IMG/VR virus record: IMGVR_UViG_3300027976_000090
Location: 1 to 38,733 of that record
DNA from: a virus
Direction: 5' to 3' (one strand)
DNA: 38,733 nt
Position 1 is the stretch's first letter. Every line of letters begins with the position of its first letter. A model generated the notes under the pieces. It made no database searches and was not told the origin of the DNA. It worked only from the letters and a program-made list of their open reading frames with translations. A program made the position numbers and the translations under genes. Positions 26,205-34,838 of the stretch are shown here, in pieces.

Positions 26205-26753
26205 ATGGACCTAATAATCAATCCTAAGCTGGAGGCTTTATTACTACCAAAGCCATGGTTAACACCGTATATTGCATATGAAAGAGTAAGGCAACTACTA
26301 ATGCCTTACTATATGACAATCAAATCAATGCACCTTTGGTCTGAACAGGCGGGAAAGATTGTTCTTCCCTTGATGCCAAGATTACGTCAGAGTGATGTTG
26401 AATATCTACATTTTGCCTATAAACTGATAAAGCCCTTTGGTTCCTATGAGGTTTCCGCGAAAATATCTGACTCTGATACGATTTCTGAAGAGGAACAGCG
26501 CGAATTTCTAGATCAGTTGAACGAAGATACCATTAATGAACTTAGTAAGAGAACACTTAGACTCTATAGAGATAAAGCCGATACACAAGCTGGTGATATC
26601 ATGGGATCACTTAAGACTCTTGATGGTTATGAAGATAATAATAGTCCCTTTTCCACATTCTTAAAGAAAAAACTGAAGAATAGAAGTATTGGTTCTATCA
26701 AGGCCGAACGTAAGCTTCACGGGCCGAACACAAGTCTCACCAAGAAACACTAA
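26205..26753 (+). CDS. Hypothetical protein, 182 aa
   Basis: Not recognised. Helical, beginning MDLIINPKLEALLLPKPWLTP, with an acidic middle (SDSDTISEEEQREF) and basic C-terminus. It follows the virion protein and precedes a conserved T4-like protein, so a tail or baseplate assembly role is possible but unproven. Confidence 0.65.
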   Translation: MDLIINPKLEALLLPKPWLTPYIAYERVRQLLMPYYMTIKSMHLWSEQAGKIVLPLMPRLRQSDVEYLHFAYKLIKPFGSYEVSAKISDSDTISEEEQREFLDQLNEDTINELSKRTLRLYRDKADTQAGDIMGSLKTLDGYEDNNSPFSTFLKKKLKNRSIGSIKAERKLHGPNTSLTKKH

Positions 26754-26756
26754 TAA

Positions 26757-27152
26757 ATGCTGCTAAACTATGATTTGAATGCGGAGAACTTTCTTATACT
26801 AGCGATGAAGTCTTACAATAATGTAAACTTGGCGTTAACAGAGTTTGAGTCTGATATCAAGAGGATTAAATACATTAAAAGACTGGTAAAACAATACCAG
26901 GGGGGTTCCAAGGAACTTAAGGAAAGACTACTGCTTAACCACATAATAGTTTTATCAAATGTATTTGGAGTGGAGTTTACCACCAAAATGTTATTTTATA
27001 AAATGGATGAGAAAGATTGGAATGTTATAAAGGTCTTTCTCCTCTATCTTGGTTACCTACCAGATTACATTAGTTCGGTTAAGGGAACCGTTATTAACTG
27101 TAAAGAAATACCTTTGGATATGGATGTTGTGGAAAAATTGAGAAGAATATAG
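26757..27152 (+). CDS. Conserved T4-like phage protein, 131 aa
   Basis: The pattern MLLNYDLNAENFLILAMKSYNN...FESDIKRIKYIKRLVKQY...LKERLLLNHIIVLSNVFGVE, ending MDVVEKLRRI, recalls a widely conserved protein of unknown function in T4-like phages (DUF7207-type, from memory). All-alpha, late gene context. Followed by the repeat-rich gap. Confidence 0.7.
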   Translation: MLLNYDLNAENFLILAMKSYNNVNLALTEFESDIKRIKYIKRLVKQYQGGSKELKERLLLNHIIVLSNVFGVEFTTKMLFYKMDEKDWNVIKVFLLYLGYLPDYISSVKGTVINCKEIPLDMDVVEKLRRI

Positions 27153-27399
27153 CCCGCGGAGCATTAAGTTTAAGTAAATCAAAGGGTTGTAACGGTTTCT
27201 TAAAGTGATACATTAAGAAATTCTGCTAAGTTTTACTACTCCTCCTCACTCCGTTCGTCGTCGTAGGGTTTTATTTTCTAACGTTATCTAAGGTCTTTAA
27301 CGTTAAACGTTTAAGAAACGTTATCTAAGGGTTTCTAAGGCCTATTATACACAAATCAAAAAACCATGTCAACCCTCTAAATGGAGTTATACATAGAAA
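27153..27399. other. Repeat-rich gene-free region, candidate origin or regulatory RNA locus
   Basis: No gene on either strand. AACGTTATCTAAGG occurs twice (about 27281 and 27318), and TTAACGTTAA is palindromic. TTTCTTAA...TTAAGAAA is an 8-bp inverted repeat (about 27199-27223), and further TTTAAGAAAC/GTTTCTTAA variants are scattered. A consensus promoter on the minus strand reads into it. Confidence 0.55.
27344..27372 (-). promoter_or_regulatory. Perfect sigma70 promoter on the minus strand
   Basis: On the minus strand, TTGACA (27372-27367), exactly 17 bases, TATAAT (27349-27344). It faces away from the lysis genes and into the repeat region; no minus-strand gene lies downstream for more than 20 kb. 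Confidence 0.82.
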
Positions 27400-27657
27400 A
27401 TGTCGAATATTGAAGAAAAATTTCACCCTATAACTAAAAATATCATGAGAAGGTTAAAGAGGCAAGTAACTAAAACAAAATCTGATGTTCGGAGGGCGCT
27501 AAAACCTGGTAAGTCGATGATGGATGAAGATGCGCCCGCCAATGCCGCCGGAGGTGGTAATATTGCAGGTATCGGGGTGGGATTAAAGGGCGAACCCGGT
27601 ATTTCCAGTAAAGTAAGACCTAGGGTCCTTAGAAGAAAAGCTATAGGAAGGATATAA
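27400..27657 (+). CDS. Hypothetical small structural-type protein, 85 aa
   Basis: Lys/Arg-rich N-terminal half with a helical segment, then the EDAPANAAGGGNIAGIGVG stretch followed by KGEPG, seen in similar form in small phage virion proteins. Followed by the endolysin with a 1-base gap. Function unknown. Confidence 0.65.
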   Translation: MSNIEEKFHPITKNIMRRLKRQVTKTKSDVRRALKPGKSMMDEDAPANAAGGGNIAGIGVGLKGEPGISSKVRPRVLRRKAIGRI

Positions 27658-27658
27658 T

Positions 27659-28423
27659 ATGACAGACGTTCAGCTAACACCAAAAGTATTACAGGATTTA
27701 TTCATTGTTAATGGTTATAACCTCGGGAAATGGGGTGCTGATGGTACATGGGGAGGACTCACTGAAGCGGCGGTAAAGGACTGGTTCAAAACTGGTCATG
27801 ATCTTCTCAATCCCAAGACAAAGCCAGAATCAAAAGAATTCGATAATAAGGCCTTCTTTGATGTTGTTAGAGCCGCTGTCCGCGGATTAACTGTATCTCA
27901 GGTTGAAGGATTCAACCATGTATTGGATGAATGGAAAGTTCGCGGATGGACGAATACTCAACAGTTTGCCTATGTCCTGGCTACGGCTTGGTGGGAATCT
28001 GGAAGAACAATGCAACCGGTAAGAGAAGGTTTCTACATTTCACCAACCTTTGCGGGCGCGGAAGCATGGAGAAAGAGAAATCTCAGATACTATCCCTTCT
28101 ATGGTAGAGGTCTGGTTCAACTAACTTGGGATTTCAACTACCGCAAGGCCAGCCAGCTTTATGGTGTTGATTTTATTAAAAATCCTGATCTAGCCCTCGA
28201 TCCTGTATACTCAGTCAAGATAATCTTTGATGGAATGGAAAATGGCTGGTTTACATCCAAATCGTTGGATGATTATATCGATGATATGGATGAGCCAGAT
28301 TCGGAAGACCTACGAGAATTTGTAAATGCAAGAAGAATAGTAAACGGAACGGACAAGGCTGCTGATATCGGTAAGCTTTCTCTAGTATTCGAAAAAGCTA
28401 TCAAAGCAGGAAATGGAGAGTAA
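27659..28423 (+). CDS. Endolysin, GH19 chitinase-type, with N-terminal binding domain
   Basis: Degrades host peptidoglycan at lysis. The first ~50 residues resemble a peptidoglycan-binding domain (GADGTWGGLTEAAVKDWF). The catalytic domain (about 60-250) has ATAWWESGRTMQPVRE (108-123, likely catalytic Glu113, with Glu123 near it) and PFYGRGLVQLTWDFNY (146-161), the GH19/lysozyme-type substrate segment. No signal peptide, so export would depend on the membrane proteins next to it. Confidence 0.88.
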   Translation: MTDVQLTPKVLQDLFIVNGYNLGKWGADGTWGGLTEAAVKDWFKTGHDLLNPKTKPESKEFDNKAFFDVVRAAVRGLTVSQVEGFNHVLDEWKVRGWTNTQQFAYVLATAWWESGRTMQPVREGFYISPTFAGAEAWRKRNLRYYPFYGRGLVQLTWDFNYRKASQLYGVDFIKNPDLALDPVYSVKIIFDGMENGWFTSKSLDDYIDDMDEPDSEDLREFVNARRIVNGTDKAADIGKLSLVFEKAIKAGNGE

Positions 28424-28425
28424 AA

Positions 28426-28911
28426 ATGGCAACCTTGGTCGACAAGAAAATAAAAGTAGACAAGATACTTGGTGATGCATTCAAAATAGCCATAACAAAG
28501 GCCTTGGGCCCTGGCGGCATGGCAGTGGGTATAGGTGTTGACGTTGTAAAGGCTGTAACATCCAATAACAAAAAAGCACAAGAAAATGCGAAGGATTCTG
28601 TAGTCGAGAAGGTTACTGATACCTTGGTGGAGCAAATCGCCAAGAACCCAGCCCTTATCAATCAAATGAACTTGGAAAACCCCGTATATAGTCGTACGGC
28701 TCAAGGTGGTCTAACCGGGTTGCTTGTATCTGCATATATGCTTTATAAGTTTGGTTGGCTGGTACCCATTGACTCATGGAATATTGACATTGTATATCCC
28801 GCATTTATTGGTTTTACTGGTAGTGCTTGGGTATTATATGGTAGATTGGTCACGGGACTACCACCAGCATTTGGTTGGATTAAATCATTATTCGCTAAGA
28901 AAAGTGTCTAA
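28426..28911 (+). CDS. Membrane protein, candidate holin, 161 aa
   Basis: Soluble amphipathic N-terminal part with a Gly-rich hydrophobic patch (about 28-44), then two clear membrane helices: about 99-115 (LLVSAYMLYKFGWLVPI) and 122-144 (IVYPAFIGFTGSAWVLYGRLV), and a basic end. Placed between endolysin and XhlA-like protein. It fits a multi-pass holin, recalling three-helix holins from GTA-type systems, but holin activity is inferred from position. Confidence 0.6.
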   Translation: MATLVDKKIKVDKILGDAFKIAITKALGPGGMAVGIGVDVVKAVTSNNKKAQENAKDSVVEKVTDTLVEQIAKNPALINQMNLENPVYSRTAQGGLTGLLVSAYMLYKFGWLVPIDSWNIDIVYPAFIGFTGSAWVLYGRLVTGLPPAFGWIKSLFAKKSV

Positions 28912-29213
28912 TGTCTATCCCTTCAAATCGGCAGTCTCGGAACCAAAATCAATCGAATCAAAATCAATCGGATCGGTATCAAACCCAATCGGATGGCTTG
29001 GACGTGGCTATAGCAAAGTTGGAAGTAAAAGTAGAGAGTCTTGAATCCAACGTTCTCGCCATGCAGAAAAACATACAGGAGATAAGAGATACATTAACTG
29101 GAGTTCGAGGTAGTTGGAAGGCTCTATTGGCTGTGGCTTCCATATTGTCTGGTATTCTAATAACAATAGGGATGAAGTTATGGGATGCATTCGGCGCTAT
29201 TTCACCAAAATAA
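28911..29213 (+). CDS. XhlA-like coiled-coil membrane protein, 100 aa
   Basis: Gln/Asn-rich N-terminus (about 1-28), a coiled coil (about 31-64: AKLEVKVESLESNVLAMQK...IRDTL) and one C-terminal membrane helix (about 70-88). This is the shape of hemolysin XhlA/holin-accessory proteins in lysis cassettes. Start overlaps the previous stop; overlaps the next gene by 34 bp. Confidence 0.65.
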   Translation: MSIPSNRQSRNQNQSNQNQSDRYQTQSDGLDVAIAKLEVKVESLESNVLAMQKNIQEIRDTLTGVRGSWKALLAVASILSGILITIGMKLWDAFGAISPK

Positions 29214-29728
29214 TCAGTTATATAAAATATTTACTTACTGTAATCCTAACCGTAACAGTATTTGCGGTTCTGGGATCGCTGATGGTTACGGCACTTTTCT
29301 GGGTCGCACCAAAAATCGAAGCATCGTACTTTCCAGTTACATCTAACTTGGAGTTTGTATATATTACCGAAAATGATAGTGGTGAGTATAAAATATACGG
29401 TGAGATTGATAAAAATCGATCGTGTGTACTTAAGTCCATATCCATGATAACTTATGATCGGGAAGGCGACATTATAAGTATTCCCGTATATCGTTTTGAT
29501 TGGAATAAAACATTAACCACTGGCGTTTCGGTTAATAGACCTGTTGGTCATAGTAAGTTTGGACCATGGTTTATTCCGATACAAAATGTGCCCCATGATT
29601 TGAATATAGAAGTGAATATTATTTTTGAATATCAATGCACTATCCTTTGGAATACCATTGAGATTTATGGTCCGATAAACTTGAATTCGGTTCCTCGGGT
29701 TGCCCCCGAAAATCTCATAAATCCTTAA
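29180..29728 (+). CDS. Membrane-anchored periplasmic protein, 182 aa
   Basis: The ATG at 29180 (AGGGA upstream) places a basic N-terminus and a long membrane helix (about 16-45) first, with a beta-rich domain outside (46-182). It overlaps the previous gene by 34 bp. An inner-membrane protein facing the periplasm in a lysis cassette could act like an i-spanin, but it lacks a coiled coil, so this is uncertain. Confidence 0.6.
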   Translation: MGCIRRYFTKIISYIKYLLTVILTVTVFAVLGSLMVTALFWVAPKIEASYFPVTSNLEFVYITENDSGEYKIYGEIDKNRSCVLKSISMITYDREGDIISIPVYRFDWNKTLTTGVSVNRPVGHSKFGPWFIPIQNVPHDLNIEVNIIFEYQCTILWNTIEIYGPINLNSVPRVAPENLINP

Positions 29729-29736
29729 CATTTCGC

Positions 29737-29765
29737 TTGCTTACCCTCGCATAAAAGAGTATACT
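29737..29765 (+). promoter_or_regulatory. Sigma70-type promoter (TTGCTT-N17-TATACT)
   Basis: TTGCTT 29737-29742, 17 bases, TATACT 29760-29765, then an ACCTC/GAGGT hairpin in the leader close to the primase ribosome site. Confidence 0.7.
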
Positions 29766-29788
29766 TAACCTCTATATGAGAGGTCGGA

Positions 29789-30802
29789 ATGTCGTTAATC
29801 ATCGATACCATCTATATGAACCGACTGTCGCCGCGCCTTGAGGGGTGTAAGCGTAAGTCGGAATTTTTGTGGATTTTTCGCTGCCCCATTTGCGGGGATT
29901 CACACTCAGATAAAACCAAAAAGCGAGGTTATGTATACCGAAAGAAGAACGATTTACATTTCTTCTGTCATAACTGCGGTGATGGGTATTTCTTCAATAA
30001 GTTCCTAAAACGAGCCGATCCTCCTTTATATGGCGAATATCTTGTTGATACCTTCAAGGATAAAGGTACTTACCATGAAAAGAAAGAACCTGTTAGTGTA
30101 CCGAAGTCAAATATTTCCTTTCCAACCAGAATTAATTTACCAAAAATAAGCGAGTTATTAGAAAATCATTTCGCAAAACAGTTCCTTATCGATAGAAAAA
30201 TTCCAAAGGAATGGTTTCCTCGACTATATTTTTCTAGTGATTTCGGGTCTTTCGTTAAGGAAATGGTCCCTGATTATGAGACGAAATCCTATAATATAAT
30301 CAATGAGTTCCGTATCATTATTCCGATCTATGATGAGCAGAAAAATCTGGTGGCTTTTCAGGGTCGAGCGTTAATGAAATCGAAGGCTAAATATATAACA
30401 ATCAAGATCGATGCCGAGTCTGTAAAGATTTTCGGTATGGATACAGTAGACTATTCTAAGCGAGTATATGTTGCTGAAGGTCCGTTTGATAGCATGTTTC
30501 TACAAAATTCTGTAGCAACTTCTGATGCTGCTATTTATAAAGTAGCCTCTTTGTTTCCTACAGCAACGTATATTTCCGACAATGAGCCGGATAATAGAGA
30601 TATCAAGAGAGTAATGCGGCGCATTATAGACTTGAGCTTGGAGCTTTTTATCTGGCCGTCCATGCTAAAACCATTCAAAGATATAAATGAAGCCATTAAA
30701 GCAGGCTATACAAGTAGTCAGCTTATGAATATTATTGATAATAATACCTTCAGGGGGCTGAATGCCACTCTGGAAATGCAGAACTGGGAAAAGGGAAAAT
30801 GA
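29789..30802 (+). CDS. 61: DNA primase (T4 gp61-like)
   Basis: Makes RNA primers for lagging-strand synthesis with the gp41 helicase. The zinc-binding domain has CPICGDSHSD and FFCHNCGDGY (about 32-66), then a TOPRIM-type core with VYVAEGPFDSMF (about 226-237, catalytic Glu) and YISDNEPDN (about 258-266). Length (337) matches gp61. Own sigma70 promoter, separated by 28 kb from the helicase gene, unlike T4 where the genes are adjacent. Confidence 0.9.
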   Translation: MSLIIDTIYMNRLSPRLEGCKRKSEFLWIFRCPICGDSHSDKTKKRGYVYRKKNDLHFFCHNCGDGYFFNKFLKRADPPLYGEYLVDTFKDKGTYHEKKEPVSVPKSNISFPTRINLPKISELLENHFAKQFLIDRKIPKEWFPRLYFSSDFGSFVKEMVPDYETKSYNIINEFRIIIPIYDEQKNLVAFQGRALMKSKAKYITIKIDAESVKIFGMDTVDYSKRVYVAEGPFDSMFLQNSVATSDAAIYKVASLFPTATYISDNEPDNRDIKRVMRRIIDLSLELFIWPSMLKPFKDINEAIKAGYTSSQLMNIIDNNTFRGLNATLEMQNWEKGK

Positions 30803-30972
30803 ATAAAGTGAAGAAGGAGCGGGACAATATCAAGCATAAAATTCAAATGCTTGAGGAAAAAATGAAAGTAAAATCAGGATTGGTAGACCAGAAGATCGCT
30901 GGTGATCTTTCTCAACTATACCAGAAACTAGCTGAAATAGATAAGAGGTTGGCCAATGACAATCATCGCTAA
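30799..30972 (+). CDS. Small coiled-coil protein, 57 aa
   Basis: ATG overlaps the primase stop (ATGA), and the end overlaps the thyX start by 17 bp. Almost entirely helical with heptad-like charge (HKIQMLEEKMKVKSG, LSQLYQKLAEIDKRL). Probably a small dimeric helper; may be coupled to the primase. Confidence 0.6.
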   Translation: MNKVKKERDNIKHKIQMLEEKMKVKSGLVDQKIAGDLSQLYQKLAEIDKRLANDNHR

Positions 30973-31819
30973 AGTAATATGTGATTCTATCTCACCCGAA
31001 GGTAATAGACTTACGACATTTCAATTGAGATATCCTAGATTTATCCATGCGGAGTTTATGACCCACCGTGTATTTTCTAGAAATGCATCTTCCAGTAGGG
31101 CTATACCTGTCAAGAGAATGATACAAGATATCATTGATGATCCAGTATATCCTTCTCATTGGGGTAAGAATCAGAAGGGTATGCAGGCCCAGGAAGTGTG
31201 TTTTGAGGACGTACTTATTGATAATGTCAGATTAACAAGGGTGCAAGCCTGGGATGACGCGCGGCAGTTTGCCATAGAAGCCGCTTTAGGATTTGATGAA
31301 GCTGGCTACCATAAACAAATCATCAACCGGCTCTTGGAGCCATTCTCTCATATCAACGTCGTGGTTACTGCAACAGAATGGAACAACTTTTTCCATCTAC
31401 GATGCCATAAAGACGCCCAACCAGAAATGAGACTTTTGGCGGAGGCGATTTTTTCTGCCAGAGATGGGTCTACACCAAAGAACTTGCAAAACGGAGACTG
31501 GCATTTACCGTATGTTAATAAAGATGACTGGACTGATATCAACGGTGGTGGAGATATAACTTCAGACCAATATAATACAATGATTAAACTATCGGCGGCG
31601 CGTTGCGCAAGAGTCTCATACCTTACAACTGAGGGTAAGGTACCAACACTCGCGGAAGACCTTTCTCTATACGACCGCTTGGTGGGCTCCGAGCCCATTC
31701 ACGGTTCTCCTTGTGAACACCAAGCAACACCTGATATGATTCAACAGCATTTGCACGGGAATTTTACTGGGTGGATTCAATATAGAAAAACATTACCAAA
31801 TGAAAATATAGAAGGATAA
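30956..31819 (+). CDS. thyX: FAD-dependent thymidylate synthase ThyX
   Basis: Makes dTMP from dUMP using FAD and methylene-folate. The ThyX motif (RHRxxSxNxxSxR) appears as THRVFSRNASSSR (36-48), the first Arg replaced by Thr. Further family elements are HINVVVTATEWNNFFHLRCH (about 131-150) and an SAARCARVSY segment with the active-site Ser/Arg (about 216-225). The 287 residues fit the larger phage/alphaproteobacterial type. Start overlaps the coiled-coil gene; it sits next to the RNR, giving a dNTP synthesis unit. Confidence 0.9.
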   Translation: MTIIAKVICDSISPEGNRLTTFQLRYPRFIHAEFMTHRVFSRNASSSRAIPVKRMIQDIIDDPVYPSHWGKNQKGMQAQEVCFEDVLIDNVRLTRVQAWDDARQFAIEAALGFDEAGYHKQIINRLLEPFSHINVVVTATEWNNFFHLRCHKDAQPEMRLLAEAIFSARDGSTPKNLQNGDWHLPYVNKDDWTDINGGGDITSDQYNTMIKLSAARCARVSYLTTEGKVPTLAEDLSLYDRLVGSEPIHGSPCEHQATPDMIQQHLHGNFTGWIQYRKTLPNENIEG

Positions 31820-31827
31820 TAAAAAAA

Positions 31828-33744
31828 ATGACAAGTAATAGCCTACCGACACTCTACCAAGAATACATCCACAAATCCAGGTATGCGAGGTGGTTGTATG
31901 ATGAAAACCGCAGGGAAACTTGGCCAGAGACAGTCCATAGGTATATCGACTTCTTTAAGAATCACGCAAGTTCCCGGTACCAGTTTACCGTTGATCAAGC
32001 ATACTGGGACGAACTAGAAGAGTCTATTCTGAATCTTGATGTAATGCCGTCGATGCGAGCAGTAATGGTTGCAGGGCCAGCATTAGAAAAAGAAAACGTT
32101 GCATCTTACAATTGTGCTTATATTGCAATTGATAACCCTAGAGCCTTTGATGAGATACTATATATTCTAATGAATGGAACTGGTATTGGATTTTCGGTTG
32201 AACAGAAGTTTATTGACCAACTTCCCATCGTAGCCGAAGAGTTTTTCTCCACAGATACCACAGTTATTGTGGCTGATTCCAAGCTGGGTTGGGCCAAGGC
32301 TTTCAAGGAAATCATTCATTTACTTTATAGTGGACAAGTTCCCCGTTGGGATATATCCAAGGTAAGACCCGCTGGGGCACCACTTAAAACTTTTGGTGGT
32401 AGGGCTTCCGGACCAGAACCCTTGGTGGCTCTTTTTGATTTTACAGTTAAGGTGTTCAAGAATTCGGCTGGTAGACGATTGACAACGATGGAGGCCCATG
32501 ATATCGTTTGTAAAATTGCCGATATTGTTGTTGTCGGCGGAGTCCGAAGATCCGCATTAATATCACTTTCGGATTTGAATGATGATCGAATGAGAACAGC
32601 CAAATCTGGCCGATGGTGGGAAAAGGATATGCAGCGGCGACTGGCCAACAACTCCTTTGTTATAAATGAGCCCCCTGGTATTGGCATTTTCATGAAAGAA
32701 TGGTTGTCGTTATATGAGTCTAAATCGGGGGAAAGAGGTATATTCTCTCGTGAAGCTTCTAGGAAACAGGCAGCAAAGAACGGCCGGCGTGATCCAAATC
32801 AAGAATGGGGAATAAATCCTTGTTCCGAAATTATTTTGCGGTCGCGCCAATTTTGTAACCTAACCGAGGTTGTTGTCCGCGCAACGGATGATGAGGTTTC
32901 ACTTAAACGAAAGGTACGGCTGGCTGCGATCCTTGGTACTTTCCAATCAACACTTACAAACTTCAAGTATCTAACCAAGAAATGGAAGGAAAACTGCGAG
33001 GAAGAACGTCTACTCGGTGTTTCCTTAACCGGTATTATGGATAATGAAATACTGAATGGTATTCGTGGTAGTGCAGAACTACCAGATATCTTGGAACGAA
33101 TGAAGCAAGTAGCAGTTGATACCAACAAGGAACTAGCCGAAAAACTTGGAATCAATCAATCGACGGCTATAACTTGCGTGAAACCATCAGGAACGGTCTC
33201 TCAGTTAGTTGATTCTGCTTCTGGTATTCATCACAGACACTCACCCTTTTATATTCGTACAGTGAGAAATGATATCAAGGATCCTCTAGCCTCAATGATG
33301 GTTGATCTTGGTTTTCCCTATGAACAAGACGTTACTAATCCTCACACTCTTGTTTTCTCTTTTCCTATCAAGTCACCTGAGGGTGCGGCCTGTCGTGATG
33401 ATTCAACGGCTATTGAACAGTTAGAGTTATGGCTGATCTATCAAAGGCATTGGTGTGAACACAAGCCGAGCGTTACAATATCAGTGAAAGAGCATGAATG
33501 GCTTGATGTTGGAGCATGGGTTTATAACCACCTTGATGAAATGTCGGGTGTATCATTCTTGCCATATTCTGATACAGTATACAAGCAAATGCCATATACT
33601 GAATGCACCGAGGAAGAGTATAATACACTGGTTACAAAAATGCCAAAATCTGTCGATTGGTCAAAACTCTCTGATTACGAAAATATCGATACCACAAAGG
33701 GAGCGCAAGAGTTGGCTTGTACTGCTGGTGGTTGTGAAATATAA
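31828..33744 (+). CDS. nrdJ: Class II (B12-dependent) ribonucleoside-triphosphate reductase
   Basis: Reduces ribonucleotides with adenosylcobalamin, needing no oxygen and no NrdB. The 638 residues contain the redox pair C96 (ASYNCAY) and C343 (QFCNLTE), the active site NPCSEI (330-335) with Cys332 and Glu334, and a C-terminal CTAGGC pair (631-636) that is re-reduced by thioredoxin or glutaredoxin. It looks like the monomeric NrdJ of Lactobacillus leichmannii, but is shorter. A glutaredoxin is encoded at 35.9 kb. The host must supply B12, as rhizobia do. Ends overlap the next start. Confidence 0.92.
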   Translation: MTSNSLPTLYQEYIHKSRYARWLYDENRRETWPETVHRYIDFFKNHASSRYQFTVDQAYWDELEESILNLDVMPSMRAVMVAGPALEKENVASYNCAYIAIDNPRAFDEILYILMNGTGIGFSVEQKFIDQLPIVAEEFFSTDTTVIVADSKLGWAKAFKEIIHLLYSGQVPRWDISKVRPAGAPLKTFGGRASGPEPLVALFDFTVKVFKNSAGRRLTTMEAHDIVCKIADIVVVGGVRRSALISLSDLNDDRMRTAKSGRWWEKDMQRRLANNSFVINEPPGIGIFMKEWLSLYESKSGERGIFSREASRKQAAKNGRRDPNQEWGINPCSEIILRSRQFCNLTEVVVRATDDEVSLKRKVRLAAILGTFQSTLTNFKYLTKKWKENCEEERLLGVSLTGIMDNEILNGIRGSAELPDILERMKQVAVDTNKELAEKLGINQSTAITCVKPSGTVSQLVDSASGIHHRHSPFYIRTVRNDIKDPLASMMVDLGFPYEQDVTNPHTLVFSFPIKSPEGAACRDDSTAIEQLELWLIYQRHWCEHKPSVTISVKEHEWLDVGAWVYNHLDEMSGVSFLPYSDTVYKQMPYTECTEEEYNTLVTKMPKSVDWSKLSDYENIDTTKGAQELACTAGGCEI

Positions 33745-34091
33745 TGTCTCTTTTTCAAATAGGAAACTTTACATTAGCATCTGGCGAAAACTCCACTTGG
33801 AAAATCGAGTGTGATGCTTTAACTTTATTGGATTGGCAAACTCTCGCAAAAATGATAGCCGAGAGGTGTGAGCCGTTCGGTGATGTTATTGGTGTGCCGA
33901 GGGGCGGTTTGCCTTTAGCACAAGCCTTGGTACCTTATATTACTTCAGGTAGAAGGCTGGTGGTAGATGATGTTTTCACAACAGGTAAAAGTCTCTCGGC
34001 CATAGTAGATAAGAATGATATTGTATGGGTAGCCTTTGCTAGGAATCAATGTCCAAAAGGTATTCATGCATTATTTCAAATACACGAATAG
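33744..34091 (+). CDS. Small phosphoribosyltransferase
   Basis: The 115 residues carry a type I PRTase core: GVPRGGLPLAQAL (about 50-62) and the PRPP loop RLVVDDVFTTGKS (about 71-83). The N-terminal FTLASGENSTWKIECD recalls orotate phosphoribosyltransferases, but the protein is about half their length. The base it uses is unknown. Starts in the RNR stop (TAATG), so it belongs to the nucleotide operon. Confidence 0.82.
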   Translation: MSLFQIGNFTLASGENSTWKIECDALTLLDWQTLAKMIAERCEPFGDVIGVPRGGLPLAQALVPYITSGRRLVVDDVFTTGKSLSAIVDKNDIVWVAFARNQCPKGIHALFQIHE

Positions 34092-34093
34092 GT

Positions 34094-34137
34094 ATTATCT
34101 CACATCTTAGGTGCGGGATAATCAGAGCCTTGATTAT
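34094..34137 (+). promoter_or_regulatory. Pair of mutually exclusive hairpins
   Basis: ATTATC (34094-34099) can pair with GATAAT (34117-34122), or the overlapping ATAATCA (34118-34124) with TGATTAT (34131-34137). Only one can form at a time. No U-tract follows. A TATAAT lies a few bases downstream, so part could simply be promoter sequence. Confidence 0.35.
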
Positions 34138-34176
34138 GGCTATATAATGATATAACTATAACCAAGGAGGTTCCTT

Positions 34177-34353
34177 TTGAGTACCAAGCACGTCAATACA
34201 ATATTTTGCCCCTCATGCGAGTCTACGTTTAAGTTGAGCTATACTGAGAGAGATGTTTCGGGACATTCTAAATTTTGTCCCTTTTGTTCGGACGAACTAT
34301 TCAGTAATGAACTGGAAGAAGAAATCACAGAGGATGTTCTAGATTATGATTAA
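34177..34353 (+). CDS. Zinc-ribbon protein, 58 aa
   Basis: TTG start with an excellent AAGGAGG site at a 6-base gap. CPSC (11-14) and CPFC (34-37) form a four-Cys zinc ribbon, followed by a very acidic tail (EELEEEITEDVLDYD-like). A small transcription- or nucleic-acid-related protein; function unknown. Confidence 0.7.
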   Translation: MSTKHVNTIFCPSCESTFKLSYTERDVSGHSKFCPFCSDELFSNELEEEITEDVLDYD

Positions 34354-34384
34354 ATAAAGCTAAATACTCGCAAAGAGGAGTATT

Positions 34385-34786
34385 ATGTGGCTTTACCGAG
34401 ATAAAGAGATAACATCGGATGAAATAGAAGGTTATATTGGCTTTGTCTATATTATAACCAACACTGTTAATGGTCGTAAATACATAGGAAAAAAGGTCTT
34501 TTCCTTTATAAAATCCAAAAAACTTAAGGGAAAGACCAGAAGAACTAGAACAAAAACTGAATCTGATTGGAAAGACTATTACGGGTCAAATAAAGTCCTC
34601 CAGGCGGACATTGAAAAGCACGGAAAAGATAACTTCTCCAGACAAATCCTCCACTTATGTAAAACAAAGGGTACGGCTTCCTACCTGGAATTGAGAGAGC
34701 AAATTCTCCAAAACGCCATAGTTGATCCAGAATTTTACAACGACCAAATCTACGCCAGGATTCACCGAGCCCATATTAAGATTTGA
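34385..34786 (+). CDS. GIY-YIG endonuclease-like protein
   Basis: The 133 residues hold GFVYIITNTVNGRKYIGKK (about 18-36), the GIY-YIG core, then a basic linker (KTRRTRTKT), a DWKDYYGSN segment and a Glu in LELREQ (about 105-110) as the metal ligand. It resembles small GIY-YIG nucleases of T4-like phages rather than the large Seg homing enzymes. CTAAATA late-type box before it. It could cut host DNA or act on DNA junctions. Confidence 0.8.
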   Translation: MWLYRDKEITSDEIEGYIGFVYIITNTVNGRKYIGKKVFSFIKSKKLKGKTRRTRTKTESDWKDYYGSNKVLQADIEKHGKDNFSRQILHLCKTKGTASYLELREQILQNAIVDPEFYNDQIYARIHRAHIKI

Positions 34787-34811
34787 CATTGAACCCGAAT
34801 CGTGATATACT
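34783..34811 (+). promoter_or_regulatory. Sigma70-type promoter (TTGACA-N17-TATACT)
   Basis: TTGACA 34783-34788 overlapping the previous stop, 17 bases, TATACT 34806-34811. Drives the LysRS-like domain gene and following small genes. Confidence 0.85.
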
Positions 34812-34838
34812 TCCATATAGTAAGAGAGATATCACGTT

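Noticed and set aside
27245-27399. Minus-strand peptide behind the AGGAGGAG sequence of the gap
   Set aside because: No start codon at a proper distance and frames stop within a few codons.
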